A DNA stretch of 64,000 bases from Prorocentrum cordatum (GCA_963575745.1 CAUYUJ010011470.1:2501-66500), one strand, 5' to 3'. Numbered from the stretch's first letter, positions 1-10,614 are shown. A program made the numbers and translations. The notes: generated from the sequence alone by a model not told the origin.

Positions 1-18
1 TGTTGTTGGTGTTGTTGA

Positions 19-65
<47 letters not shown>
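1..65. repeat. (GTT)n microsatellite
   Basis: Nearly pure GTT/TTG trinucleotide tract at the window edge, so its true length is unknown. Confidence 0.95.
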
Positions 66-380
66 GATGTCGTCCCCCCCGCGACCCACCCGCGACCCCA
101 CCCGCGACCCACCCCGCGACCCACACAGCGACCCCCCCCGCGACCCACCCCGCGACCCGCCCGCTGCCCACCCCGCGACCCACCCCGCGACCCACCCCGC
201 GACCCACCCGCGACCCACCCCGCGACCCACCCGCGACTCACCCCGCGACCCGTCCGCGACCCACCCGCGACCCACCCCGCGACCCACTTGCGACCCACCC
301 GCGGCCCACCCCGCGACCCACCCGCGACCCACCCGCGACCCATTTGCGACTCACACGCGACCCACCCGCGACCTACCCAC
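66..380. repeat. GCGACCCACC minisatellite
   Basis: About 28 tandem copies of a 10-12 bp unit, consensus GCGACCCACC with an optional extra CC, with scattered point changes. The Pro-Arg-Thr open frames across it are translations of the repeat. From 381 to about 1260 there is no gene I can support; 585-660 and 1010-1200 carry short CCAAGANGGCC-type arrays described elsewhere. Confidence 0.9.
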
Positions 381-1267
381 ATTGGTTTAACGAAAAAATC
401 GGCACCTGCGGTGGGCTCGTTGCATAAGTTGGGAAACTTTGGCGCCTGCGGCGGGCTTCTCCAGAGTCTCGCAGACTGCCGACGTCCCCACGTTTACTCA
501 AATCCGCCGACCCAGTCGGCGTGTGTGAGAGGCCCTTCGACGCGAGGCCAGCCCAACCCAAACTGAAGCACGCCATCCTCCTTTGAATCGTCGTCGCACG
601 GCCCTAGAGACGCCCAAGAATACCCTAGCGGACCCCAAGACGGCCCCAACAAGGGCGCAAGAGTGGGAACACAAACCAAGAGTTCGAGCCTTCTGCCCTA
701 AGAGGCCCCTTACCTTCTCGAACGGTTGCCGCGCAGAATGATGCGCTGGCACGGTGGCGGAATTGCCGGAGGCAGTTGGGTACATATACAGATATTCCTC
801 CTCGAACCTGCTTATGTCATACCGCTCCCCCCCCGTACATGAATTCCCCCCTTGGCGGCCAAACTGGGGCGAACAAAGCTCCCACAATGTCCCCAAAAGG
901 CAAAAACTGGTAAGTTTTCTGTCGGTGTCGGCAACATTTCATCATGCTCCGCTTCTCGGCCTCGATACGTCCGAAAACACCCCCCAGATCGCTCCAAGAT
1001 GACCACATGCGCGCCCAAGACGGCCCCAAGTAAAGCCCAGCATCAAGACAGCGCCGAAATGCTCCAAGAGGGCCCCAGGAGGGGCTCCAGACGGCCAAAG
1101 AAGGCCCCAAGACGGTCCAACAAAGCCCCCAACTGCTCACGAGGCCCCCAAGATTGCCCAGAGGGGTCAGACAGCCCCAGAGGGCCTCAAGCCGACACCA
1201 CGGCGGATTCAAAACGGCCTCAAGAAGCGACAAAGAACGGCCCACTCGCGGACGTGCGTTAGTACGA

Positions 1268-1283
1268 CTCTCTCTCTCTCTCC

Positions 1284-1325
<42 letters not shown>

Positions 1326-1331
1326 TATATA

Positions 1332-1385
<54 letters not shown>

Positions 1386-1386
1386 G
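1268..1386. repeat. (CT)n followed by (AT)n
   Basis: A CT dinucleotide tract of about 45 bp runs directly into about 75 bp of AT dinucleotide. From 1390 to 1660 the sequence is unique and GC-rich with no coding signal I can support. Confidence 0.95.
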
Positions 1387-1649
1387 TATATAACGTCTGT
1401 ATACGCATTCAACCCCCTCTAGAGCGCATTTTTCACGGGCGCTATGGGGGGAGAGTGGGGGCGGGACGGGAGGGGGCATCACGTAGCGCCCCCTTCCCCC
1501 CTGTGGTGCCGGACGCGCTGCGGCAGTGCCAGGGACGCACTGAGGTGGGGAGAGCGTCACGCTATGGGGGTTGGGAGGGGGGGAGGTAGGAAGCAACACG
1601 AGCGTTATGGCCCAGAGGGGTAAAAAACACACTCCTCAGGAGAGCCCAG

Positions 1650-1860
1650 AATCGAATCGACTAGTCGGACCGGCGATCGAAATGAATCGGATCGGCGGAA
1701 ATCGGCAGCCGAGTTCGCAAAAGTCGACTCGGCAGAAATCGGCAGGCTAGTATGCCTCAACTAAGAAATCGGAACCCAGATCGGAACCCCACGTCGAATC
1801 GAATCGGATTCGGAAGCCATCGAAATCGAATCGAATCGAATCGGAGGACTCGAAACAAAG
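1650..1860. repeat. GAATCG-type degenerate hexamer array
   Basis: Repeated GAATCG / ATCGGA words, purest near 1795-1850. Degenerate, with no open frame of interest. Confidence 0.7.
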
Positions 1861-2024
1861 TCCTGTCCCCTGGAACACCCGAAAAGCGCCCCGCCAGGCG
1901 CTCCCGTCGCCAGAAACTCGAACGTCGAGTCCCGGGTGCCCCTCGCTGCCTGCTCCGACCGCCCGGGCGAGCCTCGGATCGCCGATCCCGAACGGGCCCA
2001 AGACTGCGCCGACACGCCCAAGAT

Positions 2025-2229
2025 GCGGCGGCGAGCGATGGGGGGAAGCGAGAAGGAGAAGGCCTTCTCGACAGCCGGCGGGGATCCTCATCAGAAACCC
2101 TCGCGCCTTCTGGAAGGATGTTTCTCGTCTTCCTGGAAGATTTAGCGAACTTTTCAGGAGGCCCGGGGCCCTCCGAGCCTGCTGAGAAGGCCTTGTCCTT
2201 CTCACTTCCCCCCCGGGTTCGCCGCCGAA
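2025..2229. mobile_element. Fold-back inverted-repeat element, family FB-A
   Basis: The left end reads CGGCGGCGAG then GGGGGGAAGCGAGAAGG and AGGCCTTCTC. The reverse complement of the right end reads CGGCGGCGAA then GGGGGGAAGTGAGAAGG and AGGCCTTCTC. The arms of about 50 bp enclose an unrelated core. A second copy with the same arms lies at 39107-39305. No protein is encoded, so a non-autonomous element (MITE or fold-back type) is the likeliest reading. Confidence 0.7.
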
Positions 2230-2264
2230 AGACAGCTCCAAGACGTCAACCTTACGAGCCTTGT

Positions 2265-2765
2265 GCCCAGAGAACCCCACGAGCCCCATGAGCCCTACAA
2301 ACCTCAGGAACCCTACGACCCTCATGAGCTCAAGGAGCCCCACGAGCCCTGTGAGCTCACAAGCCCCGCGAGGGCACCATGGCCCCCGTGAACCCCACGA
2401 GCCCTGCGCGCCTTGATCCCCGTGAGCCCTACAAGCCTTGCGAACCCTGCGAGCCCGATTGACCCTACGAGACCTACGAACCGCATCTGGCTCATGAGCC
2501 CCAATCCGCGTGAGCCCCATGAGCGCCACGAGCTCTACGACCCCTTACGAGCCCCATGAACCGTACGACCCTTACGGGCCCTGCGGCCCCCATGGGCCGT
2601 ACGAACCTCATGAACCCCATGAACCCCGCCAGCCCCATAAGGCCTACGAGTCCTACGTACCCGATGAGCCTTACGAGTCATATAAGCCCTGCGACCCCCA
2701 TTAACACAACAAACACTAAGACCCCCGCGAGCCGCATAAACCCGACGACCCGCGTTAGGAGTCTC
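2265..2765. repeat. 9-bp degenerate array (CCYACGAGC type)
   Basis: About 50 tandem copies of a 9-bp unit of the form CCCACGAGC / CCTACGACC. Divergence rises toward the right end. Translations such as Glu-Pro-Tyr-Asp repeats derive from it. Confidence 0.8.
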
Positions 2766-3019
2766 CAGAAAATTGAAAGCTCCATGGACGCTACAAACCC
2801 CTGACCAAGCCTGCACGCGCAGAGAACTCAATCCAAACGCAACAGTGGGTCGCACATGCCACGGGCCAGGAGTAGTCCGTCGCACAGAGGACACTGGTGG
2901 TCGCGGCGAGCCTGTGCGGCGCCATGCGACAAAAATGTGTTCGGTGAACCGCAGCGAGCCTGGACAAGCCTCCTATAGATGTACTTACATGTATACATAG
3001 TTGCCCTACAAGCGTACAT

Positions 3020-3150
3020 ACCAACAAATTACATACTAACATACATACATACATAAATGCATACATACATAAATACATACATACATACATGCGTGCACGC
3101 ACGCACTCATGAATGCATGCATACGTACGTACTTACATACGCATGTACGC

Positions 3151-3197
<47 letters not shown>

Positions 3198-3325
3198 GGC
3201 AAACATACAACATACAGAAAGACATACAAACATACGAACATACATGCACGCATACCTACCGACCTACCCACCGACCAACCTACCTACCCACCGACCTTCA
3301 TACATACATACATACAGACATACGG
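3020..3325. repeat. Tetranucleotide tract: (ACAT)n, (ACAG)n, (ACCT)n
   Basis: ACAT/GCAT repeats, then a pure ACAG stretch at about 3151-3197, then ACCT/ACCG and ACAT repeats. No coding sequence is supported. Confidence 0.95.
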
Positions 3326-3682
3326 GCGCAGGCGCACATCGGTGCCCCCGCTTTTCTTGTGAACCTCATCATCTGGATTACCTCACTTCAAACGTGGCAC
3401 CTCCTCGCACACGCATGTCTGCATCTGCGCGCGCTGCCAATCAATGCAAAACGCGCACGCGCATTCTTGCCTAACCCCCGCAAGCTCAGCAAGGCAAGCG
3501 CGAGCGACTGGGGCGCCCCCAACCAGACATAACTGCCGACGCCCACTCAAATCGCCCGCGCGCGGCCCGAGCCTCCGCCTGCCACGGCGAACCCCAGCGC
3601 CACGCCCAAAACCGATGTGAACCGCAACCTCCCCCGAGAAGCCGCGGGGCGCATGGGCGGGGCTTGCGCGCGGGCGCCGTAC

Positions 3683-3790
3683 CTTTTGGAGGAGGCCGTC
3701 GTCGAAAATCCAAGGAAGGACGCCCGTCGCCGGCTCGGCCCTGCAGGAGCCCACGCGTTTGACCGACTTGAAAGCGATCTCGTCGGCGGA
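3683..3790 (-). CDS. Candidate internal exon, gene A exon 3
   Basis: This minus-strand segment is 108 bp, exactly 36 codons, starting Ser-Ala-Asp-Glu-Ile and ending Gly-Leu-Leu-Gln-Lys. It is bounded upstream by a CAG acceptor (TGCGCAG before TCCGCC) and downstream by a strong donor, AAAAG then GTACGG. Both junctions are phase 0, which matches the phase-0 donor of the exon at 4029-4730, so the two join without a shift. I recognise no domain. The continuation after 3683 is unclear: Arg-rich frames to 3486 look like intron. Splice sites and exon length are read directly; that this is an expressed gene is inference. Confidence 0.5.
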
Positions 3791-4028
3791 CTGCGCAGGC
3801 ACCGCGCCCAAGCCGCAGTCTCCCAACCGCTGTCTTCGCCGACCCTGGAGCCCCCGACCCGCGGCGCCCCGCGCGCGCGGGGGGGGGGAAATAATGAGCG
3901 CGCGCCAAATTCCATTGCGCGATCGACCCGGCGCTCGCCCCCCCCCCCCCTTTTTTTGATGATTGCGCAAAACAGCCTCCACCTTGACGGGCGGCCAACC
4001 AAAAGATCTTCGACTCCCCTGCTTTCAC

Positions 4029-4730
4029 CTCCGCGTCGCCCCACTCCATCAACTGGTCCCTGCTGTTACTGCGAGGGCCGCGCCGGCGGATGAACGCGCA
4101 GCCCCCGGCGTGCTCGTCCGCTCCAAGCGGCAGCTTCCGCTCGCGCTGCGGCTCGATCGCAAAGCGCCTTGCGCGATAGCCCTCAAGCTTTTCCAGCACG
4201 AACTGGAAAGCAATCGCGCCCGCCCCGAAGTTCTCGCCGCAGTCGGTCTCGCGGGCCCCCCCGCGAGCGCAGCTCAGGGCGGCTGCGACGTCGACCATGT
4301 TCTTGTCGAAGCTGACAGCCTTCGGGACACGGCAAGTAGAGCGGCGGCTGCCCTCGGGGTTCTGAAGCACGATGAACAGCCGCATCGCGCACAGCACGAC
4401 ACGCTCCTCTCTCGGGGACATAGGGGGCTGCAACTCCTCGCACCGACCATGGTTGAGCAGCTCGGGGGCCCTCTCGAAGTCGATGGATCTCTCGTAGTTC
4501 GACACGACGTCAGCGAAGGCAACCAGCCTCGCAGCGCTCGAGCCTCCGATCGGCGCCAGTGGAAGGTCGAAAATGGTGAGATCCCCAGCGAAGGACAGCC
4601 AGTCCTTCTTGACGCACAACGCGGGGCGGCAGTCCAATTTGCTCGCGCTCACAATCAGGCTCGCCCCCTCGAACGTCAGCTCCCCGTCGCACGAAACGTC
4701 GCATGCGACCTGCCCCAGCGGGCACCAGAC
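4029..4730 (-). CDS. Candidate internal exon, gene A exon 2, unknown protein
   Basis: A 702-bp minus-strand segment of 234 codons with even residue use, unlike the repeat-derived frames around it. It starts Val-Trp-Cys-Pro-Leu-Gly after a pyrimidine-rich tract and a CAG acceptor (4732-4731). It ends Trp-Gly-Asp-Ala-Glu at a GAG/GTGAAA donor (4028-4027). A second possible donor, CAAG/GTGGAG, at 3982-3981 would extend it by 46 bp but break phase with the next exon. Visible features are several Cys in the first 55 residues, a hydrophobic stretch around Met-Arg-Leu-Phe-Ile-Val-Leu, and a basic C-terminal third. I do not recognise the family. The flanking 4889-5575 microsatellite would be in the preceding intron. 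Confidence 0.55.
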
Positions 4731-4888
4731 CTGCACGGGCGCTCGCCATGACAAGCGAAAACAAGAAAAGCGGCGCGGGTGGCGGCCTGGGCGCGGGCGG
4801 GCAAGGCCGCGCGCGCAGCTTGCTACCGGCGCGGTTTGAATCAAAAGCGCCACGGACACCCGAGGGCGACAGCCATGAGGAGTAGGAG

Positions 4889-5038
4889 TAGTAAGTAGTA
4901 GTAATAGTAGTAGTAGTAGTAGTAGTAGTAGTAGCAGTAGTAGTAGTAGTAGTCGTAGTAGCAGTAGTAAAAATAGTAGTAGTAGTAGTAGTAGTCGTCG
5001 TCGTAGTCGCGGTCGTAGTCGTAGACGTAGTCGTAGTC

Positions 5039-5090
<52 letters not shown>

Positions 5091-5352
5091 TAGTAGTAGT
5101 AGTAGTCGTAGTAAAAGTAGTCGTCGTCGTAGTAGTAGTAGTCGTAGTAGTAGTAGTAGTAGTAGTAGTCTTAGTAGTAGTAGTAGTAGTAGCAGTAGTG
5201 GTAGTAGTTGTAGTAGTAGTAGTAGTAGTAGTGGTAGTAGTGGTAATGCCAATACAAATCCGAATGAAAAAATATATCATAATAATTATCGGAACAGTTC
5301 TAATAATAATGATAATAGTAGTAGCAGTAGCAGTAGCAGTAGTAGTAGTAGT

Positions 5353-5387
<35 letters not shown>

Positions 5388-5521
5388 TAGTAGTAGTAGC
5401 AGTAGTAGTAGTAGTAGTAGCAGTAGTAGTAGTAGCTGTGGTAGTTGTATTACTAGAAGTAGTAGTAGTAGTAGTAGTAGTAGCAGTAGTAGTAGCAGTA
5501 GAAGTAGTAGCGGTAGTAGCG

Positions 5522-5573
<52 letters not shown>

Positions 5574-5575
5574 CA
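4889..5575. repeat. (TAG)n trinucleotide tract with TCG and TGG variants
   Basis: About 690 bp of TAG/AGT repeats interrupted by CGT, GGT and CAG variants, with a short AT-rich break near 5245-5320. The poly-Val, poly-Thr and poly-Leu frames are translations of it. Confidence 0.95.
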
Positions 5576-5892
5576 GGGAGAAGGCGGAGGCAAGGGAAGG
5601 GAGAAAGAAAAAATGAGCGCGGCCCCCGAGAAGGGCATAGTGGAACGCGATGCACTTTTTTCTGCCACGCGCCGTGGCGCCGCTCGTTTGCTCTCCGCTG
5701 TCCAAGAGCTCAGGCCTCCCACAGTGCCACCTCTGCCTCGAGGTAGCGGCCCCCCTGCTGGCGGCGATGGCACTGCCTCTTCGTCTTGGTCACCTCCTAC
5801 TGTGTTCCACTGTCACCATTGCTGACCAATGGCAGGCGATCCACGGTGGCGCTCTGCTGGGCGAGACGCGAATCGCACCCAGCAGTCACTAC

Positions 5893-6048
5893 TGATATCC
5901 GCCGCCCGTGGTCTGCAGCGGCACTGGTGAACAGTATGCCAACGGCCTCGCTGCGCGCCATGTTCTGGCACAGCTGCTCCTTCGCCTTCGCGAGCGCCTT
6001 CTGCGCCGCGGCCGTCTTCGTTTCCGTTTCCTCGCGCCGCCGCTTCTC
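5893..6048 (-). CDS. Candidate internal exon, gene A exon 1, charged helix
   Basis: A 156-bp minus-strand segment of exactly 52 codons. It begins Glu-Lys-Arg-Arg-Arg-Glu-Glu after an AG acceptor (CCCCCCCGGAG) and ends Arg-Arg-Ile-Ser at ATATCA/GTAGTG. The first 30 residues are rich in Lys, Glu, Ala and Gln in a pattern typical of a coiled coil, followed by a more hydrophobic stretch (Val-Gly-Ile-Leu-Phe). Both ends are phase 0, as in the exons at 4029-4730 and 3683-3790, so all three could form one minus-strand transcript with the TAG microsatellite in the intron. The protein is not recognised. From 6060 to 6718 I see no further gene. Confidence 0.4.
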
Positions 6049-6717
6049 CTCCGGGGGGGACAGGCGCGTTGTTTTTGTTCGTGGCGCGTTGTTGCGATTG
6101 AAATAACGTAACGCGCGAAACATGATTGCGGTGGTCCTCCAGGTAGCCGTTGTCGTATAGTTTTCCATGTTTTCGCCTCGCCCTGCGCCTCCTGGAGCGT
6201 CTCCTGTGGACACGCCACGAAAGAGAGACGCCATCGAGTGCCACGCAGAAGCGGCGCAAGCAACAAATCACACATGGTGTTATGCCATGTTTCCGAGTCG
6301 CGTCGCTTCTGCGCGGCAATAACTGGATGTCGGTTGTGGCGTGGTGTTTGTATGTTACACAAGGGTCCGCATGGCGTCGTTGTCACTCCTCGTCAGTTCT
6401 CCCGTCAACAAACCCCCCTTTCTCCGTCCATCATCTTCCCTCCATGTTCCTCCTCCTAACACTAGCCCGCATGACGCAGGGCCCAGCACCACACATGCAA
6501 TAGGGGACCATTCGTGCGCCAGATTAGGCAGCGACGGCGGCTCAGCAACTGCTGCTTGCCTATTTATACAACCGAACACCAATATGCAACGCAGTGCAGT
6601 CGCTGGGAAAATTCAAGCCTCTGGCTCCTCCTCCCCTTCATCAACGCAATGACAGCGCAAGGGAACACCGAAGAAAAACTATGAGGTCGGGAAAACTGAT
6701 GAGGGGGGATGCTCGGG

Positions 6718-6790
6718 TGTGTCCGAACTCATGGTGTGTGTGTGTGTGTGTTTGTGTTTGGTGGTTGGGGTGTTTTTTTGTGTGTCGGGG
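6718..6790. repeat. (GT)n-rich stretch
   Basis: Imperfect GT dinucleotide repeats with T-runs. Confidence 0.7.
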
Positions 6791-6959
6791 TGTGTCCAAT
6801 GTTTTCGCTGTTATTCGCAACGTCGCTCATGTTCCGCAGGCGTCCGTGCGCGTTCGGAAAGGGAGGGGATGAGGAAGAGGAGTGGAGAAGAGAAGTATCG
6901 ATGTCAGAGTCTTCTTCTACGGCAAGGGAATGCCAAGGCACCGATATGCGCGCGACCCC

Positions 6960-7735
6960 ATAAATACGTACGTACAGACATACAGACATGCAGGCATACA
7001 GACATACAGACATGCATACATACATGCATACATGCATACATACATACATGCATACATGCATACACACATGCATACATGCATAAGTACATACATACATGCA
7101 TGCGTGTATGCATACATGTGTGCATACATTAATACACACATGCATATACATATACATAATTATATGTATGTATGTATGTGTATACGCATACATGCACACA
7201 TGCATGCATGCATGCATGCATACATACATAAATGCATACATACATACATACATATATACATACATGCATGCATGCATACATACATGCATGCATGCATGCA
7301 TGCATGCATACACACACATACATACATACATACACACACGTATACACACACCAATCTACCTACCTACCTACATACATACATACATGCATGCATACAGACA
7401 GACAGACAGGCAGATAGATAAAGTCACACATGCGTGCATGCATACATACATCATGTATGCATGCATGCATGCATACATACACATATACAAGCATGCATAC
7501 ACTGGCATGCCTACATGCATACATGCATACATGCATGCATACATGATTGATACATGCATGCATACATACATACAGACATACCAACATATATACATATATA
7601 CATACATGCATGCATGCATGCATACATACATACATATGTACATGCATACATGCATGCATGCCAATCTACATACATACCTGAACATGTGTAGATGTGTTTG
7701 CTGTCGTTATCTTTCTCTCTCTCTCTCTCTCTCGC
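6960..7735. repeat. (ACAT)n / (ATGC)n tetranucleotide tract ending in (CT)n
   Basis: About 720 bp of ACAT and GCAT tetranucleotides, including self-complementary ATGCATGC stretches able to fold on themselves, then (CT)n at 7709-7735. All Met-Tyr-Val-Cys and His-Ala-Tyr-Ile frames here are repeat translations. Confidence 0.95.
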
Positions 7736-7754
7736 TCCTTCTCTTCACATTCCG

Positions 7755-7883
7755 ACCCTCAACCAGCAGTTCAGCGCTGCTGCTGGCGCCAGCCAATGAA
7801 ATAGGTCGAGCTCGTACTCGGTGCGCTCGATCGCTTGCTGGTCCTTGGTCGGGACTGCCACACTGAGTCCGCCATCACAGGGT
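7755..7883 (-). CDS. Weak candidate exon
   Basis: A minus-strand stretch reading Val-Ala-Val-Pro-Thr-Lys-Asp-Gln-Gln-Ala-Ile-Glu and ending near Leu-Asn-Cys-Trp-Leu-Arg. It follows a possible CAG acceptor (GGACTCAG before TGTGGCAG). The donor is unclear; TGCTG/GTTGAGG is possible. Composition is protein-like, but length and boundaries are weak and I recognise no family. The frame stays open upstream to about 8086, so a longer exon is also possible. Confidence 0.22.
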
Positions 7884-8077
7884 TCAGAAATTCCCCTTCT
7901 CGTATCTCCGCTCTCTTTTACCATCGGCCCAACTCCAGCTTTTCGTTCATGCTGGAACAAAGCATGTGTTGCCAATGATGTCTGGCGTTCGAATGAACAA
8001 GGGACCAAGGTCCAGCGCGCACGACAGTCACGCTGAGCTACGAATCGTTCCCATAGGGCTTGGAGGAGCACAAAAAG

Positions 8078-8175
8078 CATAAACATAAGTTCCGAGATTC
8101 GCGCGGATTTCTTAGGTCGGCGCCGCGAGGGGCCAGCGCCGCTCCAAGAACCAGCACGGACCTCCGAGAAAATCC
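8078..8175. mobile_element. Partial copy of inverted-repeat family FB-B
   Basis: Starts CATAAACATAAGTTCCGAG and continues CGCGCGGATTTCTTAGGTC and CCAGCGCCGCTCCAAGAA. It matches the arm of the complete element at 9543-9704 in order but is diverged and has no clean right end. Confidence 0.5.
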
Positions 8176-8339
8176 GACGAATGGGCGTGTGAGTTTTACA
8201 AAGCCTAAGCTACAGCCTACAGCCTGAGCTTCAGCTCTGCTGGGGAAGGGCCCAGGTGGCTCTGCCGGGGAAAGGGGGGGGCTGCTCCGCGTCTGATCCG
8301 CTTTCTGGGCGGGACTGGGTCACGTAAAACTCCGCAAAC

Positions 8340-8860
8340 TTCCCACCCTTGGGGCCAGAGAGCCCAAGATGGCCGCCAGATATTTCCCAGACGGCTTAAG
8401 ATGCACCCAAGACGGCCCAGGATGCCCTCCAAGAACGGCCCGGAGAGGCCCAAATCATTGATTTCCTACATGCTTCTGAAGGATTTGGGCGCTTCATTCT
8501 TATCGGCCTTCCGAGGGCCCCAAAGGCCCCCAAGATCGCCCCAGAGGCCTCCAAGATGGCCATATGACGACCCAAGAGGCTCCTAAGACGGCCCAAAGAG
8601 AGTCCCAAGACGGCCCCATGGGCCCCCAAGACGGTCAAGATAGCCTCCAAGACGGCCCTGAACCACCCCCCGTGCTGCCAGACGGCACAGCAAGGCGCCC
8701 AAGACGGCCTCTGACGGCGTCGGACGGCCCAGGAACGCCCTAAGACACCCAAAAAAGGGCTTCCAAGAAGCCCCCAAGAAGCCGCCTCCTCCTACGACGG
8801 CCCAAGAGGGCCCCAAGACGGCCCCATATGCCTCCAAGCGAACCACAGCACCATCGGGAG
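8340..8860. repeat. CCAAGANGGCC dispersed array
   Basis: Tandem 10-13 bp degenerate units of the form CCCAAGACGGCC / CCAAGAGGCC, over 20 units, interrupted at 8445-8510 by unique sequence. The same repeat recurs at 585-660, 1010-1200, 36430-36625, 36840-36930, 38150-38300, 56440-57010 and 62370-62800. Minus-strand translations give Gly-Leu-Leu-Gly-Trp-rich nonsense. Confidence 0.8.
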
Positions 8861-8934
8861 CGCCCCGGATCGGCGGCACTGGCCGGGGGCCACCCACTAC
8901 AATACGTTTAGGCCGTTCTTGTTCCTCGCAGAAA

Positions 8935-9136
8935 CGACACTAGCCCAAGCCAGAGTCGGATGGAGCCAGCGCGCGCGCGACGCCGTGAGTCCTCGATCCA
9001 TATGGCCATGAGGACCATCTTGGCGCCCTCGGAACCCTCTGCGCTGATGACGCCGGTACGCTCCAGCTTCCCGAGGATGTGTATCACAACCTGTCGCGGG
9101 GCCGCAGTGTGGGCGCCAGACAGTCTGAGGAGGATC
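8935..9136 (-). CDS. Candidate exon, unknown protein
   Basis: Minus-strand frame reading Leu-Ser-Gly-Ala-His-Thr-Ala, then Val-Val-Ile-His-Ile-Leu-Gly-Lys-Leu-Glu-Arg-Thr-Gly-Val-Ile and Lys-Met-Val-Leu-Met-Ala-Ile-Trp-Ile-Glu-Asp. It follows a pyrimidine-rich tract and a CAG acceptor (CGATCCTCCTCAG). The amphipathic Ile/Leu/Lys pattern is unlike the repeats around it. The donor is not clear. A second protein-like stretch on the same strand at about 9315-9440 (Ala-Ala-Lys-Cys-Glu-Ala-Ser-Glu-Gly-Ala-Leu-Cys-Val) could be the preceding exon, with FB-B repeat sequence (9178-9240) in the intron between. Function unknown. Confidence 0.35.
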
Positions 9137-9177
9137 GAAGGATGAGGAGACCCGGCCCTTGGAGGAAGAAAAGCGTG

Positions 9178-9240
9178 CACAAGCATAAACTTTCGGAGCT
9201 CCGCGCGGATATCTTGGATCGGCGCTGGCTCCCCCCCGGC
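9178..9240. mobile_element. Solo arm of inverted-repeat family FB-B
   Basis: Begins CAAGCATAAACTTTCGGAG, then CTCCGCGCGGATATCTTGG and GCGCTGGC, matching the right arm (reverse complement) of the element at 9543-9704. Confidence 0.55.
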
Positions 9241-9542
9241 AGCGCCTCCGGCGCCGCCCCTGGCGCGCCCCGCGCGCCATGCAGGAGGTTCCAGTGCCGA
9301 TCCGAGAAGACCACGCGGAACTTCGATCGACAGTCCCGTCAGGGTGGCCCGGGAGGGCAGGACGCAGAGGGCGCCCTCGCTCGCCTCGCACTTGGCCGCC
9401 GCAACGCCCGTGCGACAGAGCCCAGCTGCTCAGCTGGCATTGATTCCAGGGTTCGCCAGCGGCCAGCGTGAGCCACTCGGCCCAGGTCATGCCCGATGCA
9501 GAAACCACTCATGCGCTGGGCAGACTGGAAGAGCTAAAAACC

Positions 9543-9704
9543 CATAAACATAAACTGTTGGAGGTCCGCGCAAATGTCTTGGATGCCCTGGACCCCCCTC
9601 CCCGGCGCGCGGGGCGCGCCAGGGACGGGGCCGGAGGTGCCGCCAGGGGGGGGCCAGCGCAGATCCAAGAAATCCGCGCGGAGCGCCAAAAGTTTATGCT
9701 TGTG
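9543..9704. mobile_element. Inverted-repeat element, family FB-B, complete copy
   Basis: About 162 bp. The left arm reads CATAAACATAAACTGTTGG, GGTCCGCGCAAATGTCTTGG. The reverse complement of the right arm reads CACAAGCATAAACTTTTGG, GCTCCGCGCGGATTTCTTGG. Both arms then carry a C-rich centre-proximal run. The outer flanks are direct copies of each other (AGAAACCANTCATGCGCTGG near 9500 and near 9722), so the element sits between short direct duplications of about 25 bp. No coding capacity. Confidence 0.65.
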
Positions 9705-9884
9705 TCGTTTTTCTTCTCCGACAGAAACCATTCATGCGCTGGGCGACAAAAGCACGACGAGGCAAGGATGGTCAGCATCAGGCCAACGCTCCTGCCTTGC
9801 TGGGGCTCGAATAACCGTACTGCAGACACCCTGCCGTCAAAGTCCCCTCCTCATAGGTTACAGCGGATGCCAGTCCACAAGAAA

Positions 9885-10040
9885 CCTTCCACAAGAAACC
9901 CAACCCTGAGACCCCAGGACGTCCATCGCTTTCTGGTGCGGCAGAGTCGCGCTGTCCACAGCAAGACCATCGCAACCCAGGAAGCCCAAGGGCACCCTGG
10001 AGGCAGGCAGGGCACTTCTTGGCAGGGGCCTCCACTGCCA
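9885..10040. repeat. Dispersed 155-bp repeat, family R5, copy 1
   Basis: Contains CCTTCCACAAGAAACC, CTGAGACCCCAGGACGTCC and CCCTGGAGGCAGGCAGGG in that order, ending in CCTCCACTG. Same order at 60912-61064, and reversed at 60006-60147. No terminal inverted repeat or open frame is shared. Confidence 0.7.
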
Positions 10041-10059
10041 GCTGCTGCCAAGCCTTCCG

Positions 10060-10225
10060 CTTTTTCACTGAAGAGGGGAGGGCCCCCCTTGCAGGACGAG
10101 TGTCCCTTGCAGGACGAGCTGCCAGGCCTTCCTCTGTCACTGCAGAGGGGAGGGCACCCCTTGCAGGACGAGCGCCCCTTGCAGGACGAGCTGCCAGGCC
10201 TTCCTTTGTCACAAAAGAGGGGAGA
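10060..10225. repeat. 72-bp tandem repeat
   Basis: Two full units and a partial one, each with two copies of TTGCAGGACGAG followed by CTGCCAGGCCTTCC and a GAGGGGAG core. Spacing of equivalent positions is 72 bp (10091 to 10163). Confidence 0.8.
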
Positions 10226-10365
10226 GCCGTCCTCCTCCGCCTCCTCCTACTCCTCGTCTTCCTCCTCCTCCTCCATCTCCTCCTCGTCCTCCTCCTTCTC
10301 CTCCTCCTCCTCCTCCTCCTCCTCCTCCTCCTCCTCCTTCTCCCCCTCCTCCTCCACAATTATTC
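10225..10365. repeat. (CTC)n tract
   Basis: CTC/TCC trinucleotide repeat with a few interruptions. Confidence 0.95.
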
Positions 10366-10408
10366 AATATGAATATACTCTCCCTCTTCCCCTGATGGCG
10401 TCCGGGTG

Positions 10409-10614
10409 ATAGCCGCGCACCCTCCGCGTACTGTTTTTTACACACAGGATGCCCGGGAAATCCCGGGAAACGACTCTCGCTGAGGCGCCGGCGTCATTTT
10501 TTCCCAAAATGCTGCTCTCGCGCCGGCGTCATTTTTTCCCAAAATGCTGCTCTCGTTGAGGCGCCGGCTTCATTTCTGTTCCCGACTCCTTCCCCTGATG
10601 GCGTTTTACCGGGG

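Noticed and set aside
6960-7690. Met-Tyr-Val-Cys-rich ORFs
   Set aside because: Produced by ACAT/GCAT tetranucleotides; no non-repeat residues.
10060-10225. Regular repeats as a possible CRISPR array
   Set aside because: Units are contiguous tandem copies without unique spacers, in a eukaryotic genome. The same holds for the 83-bp satellite.
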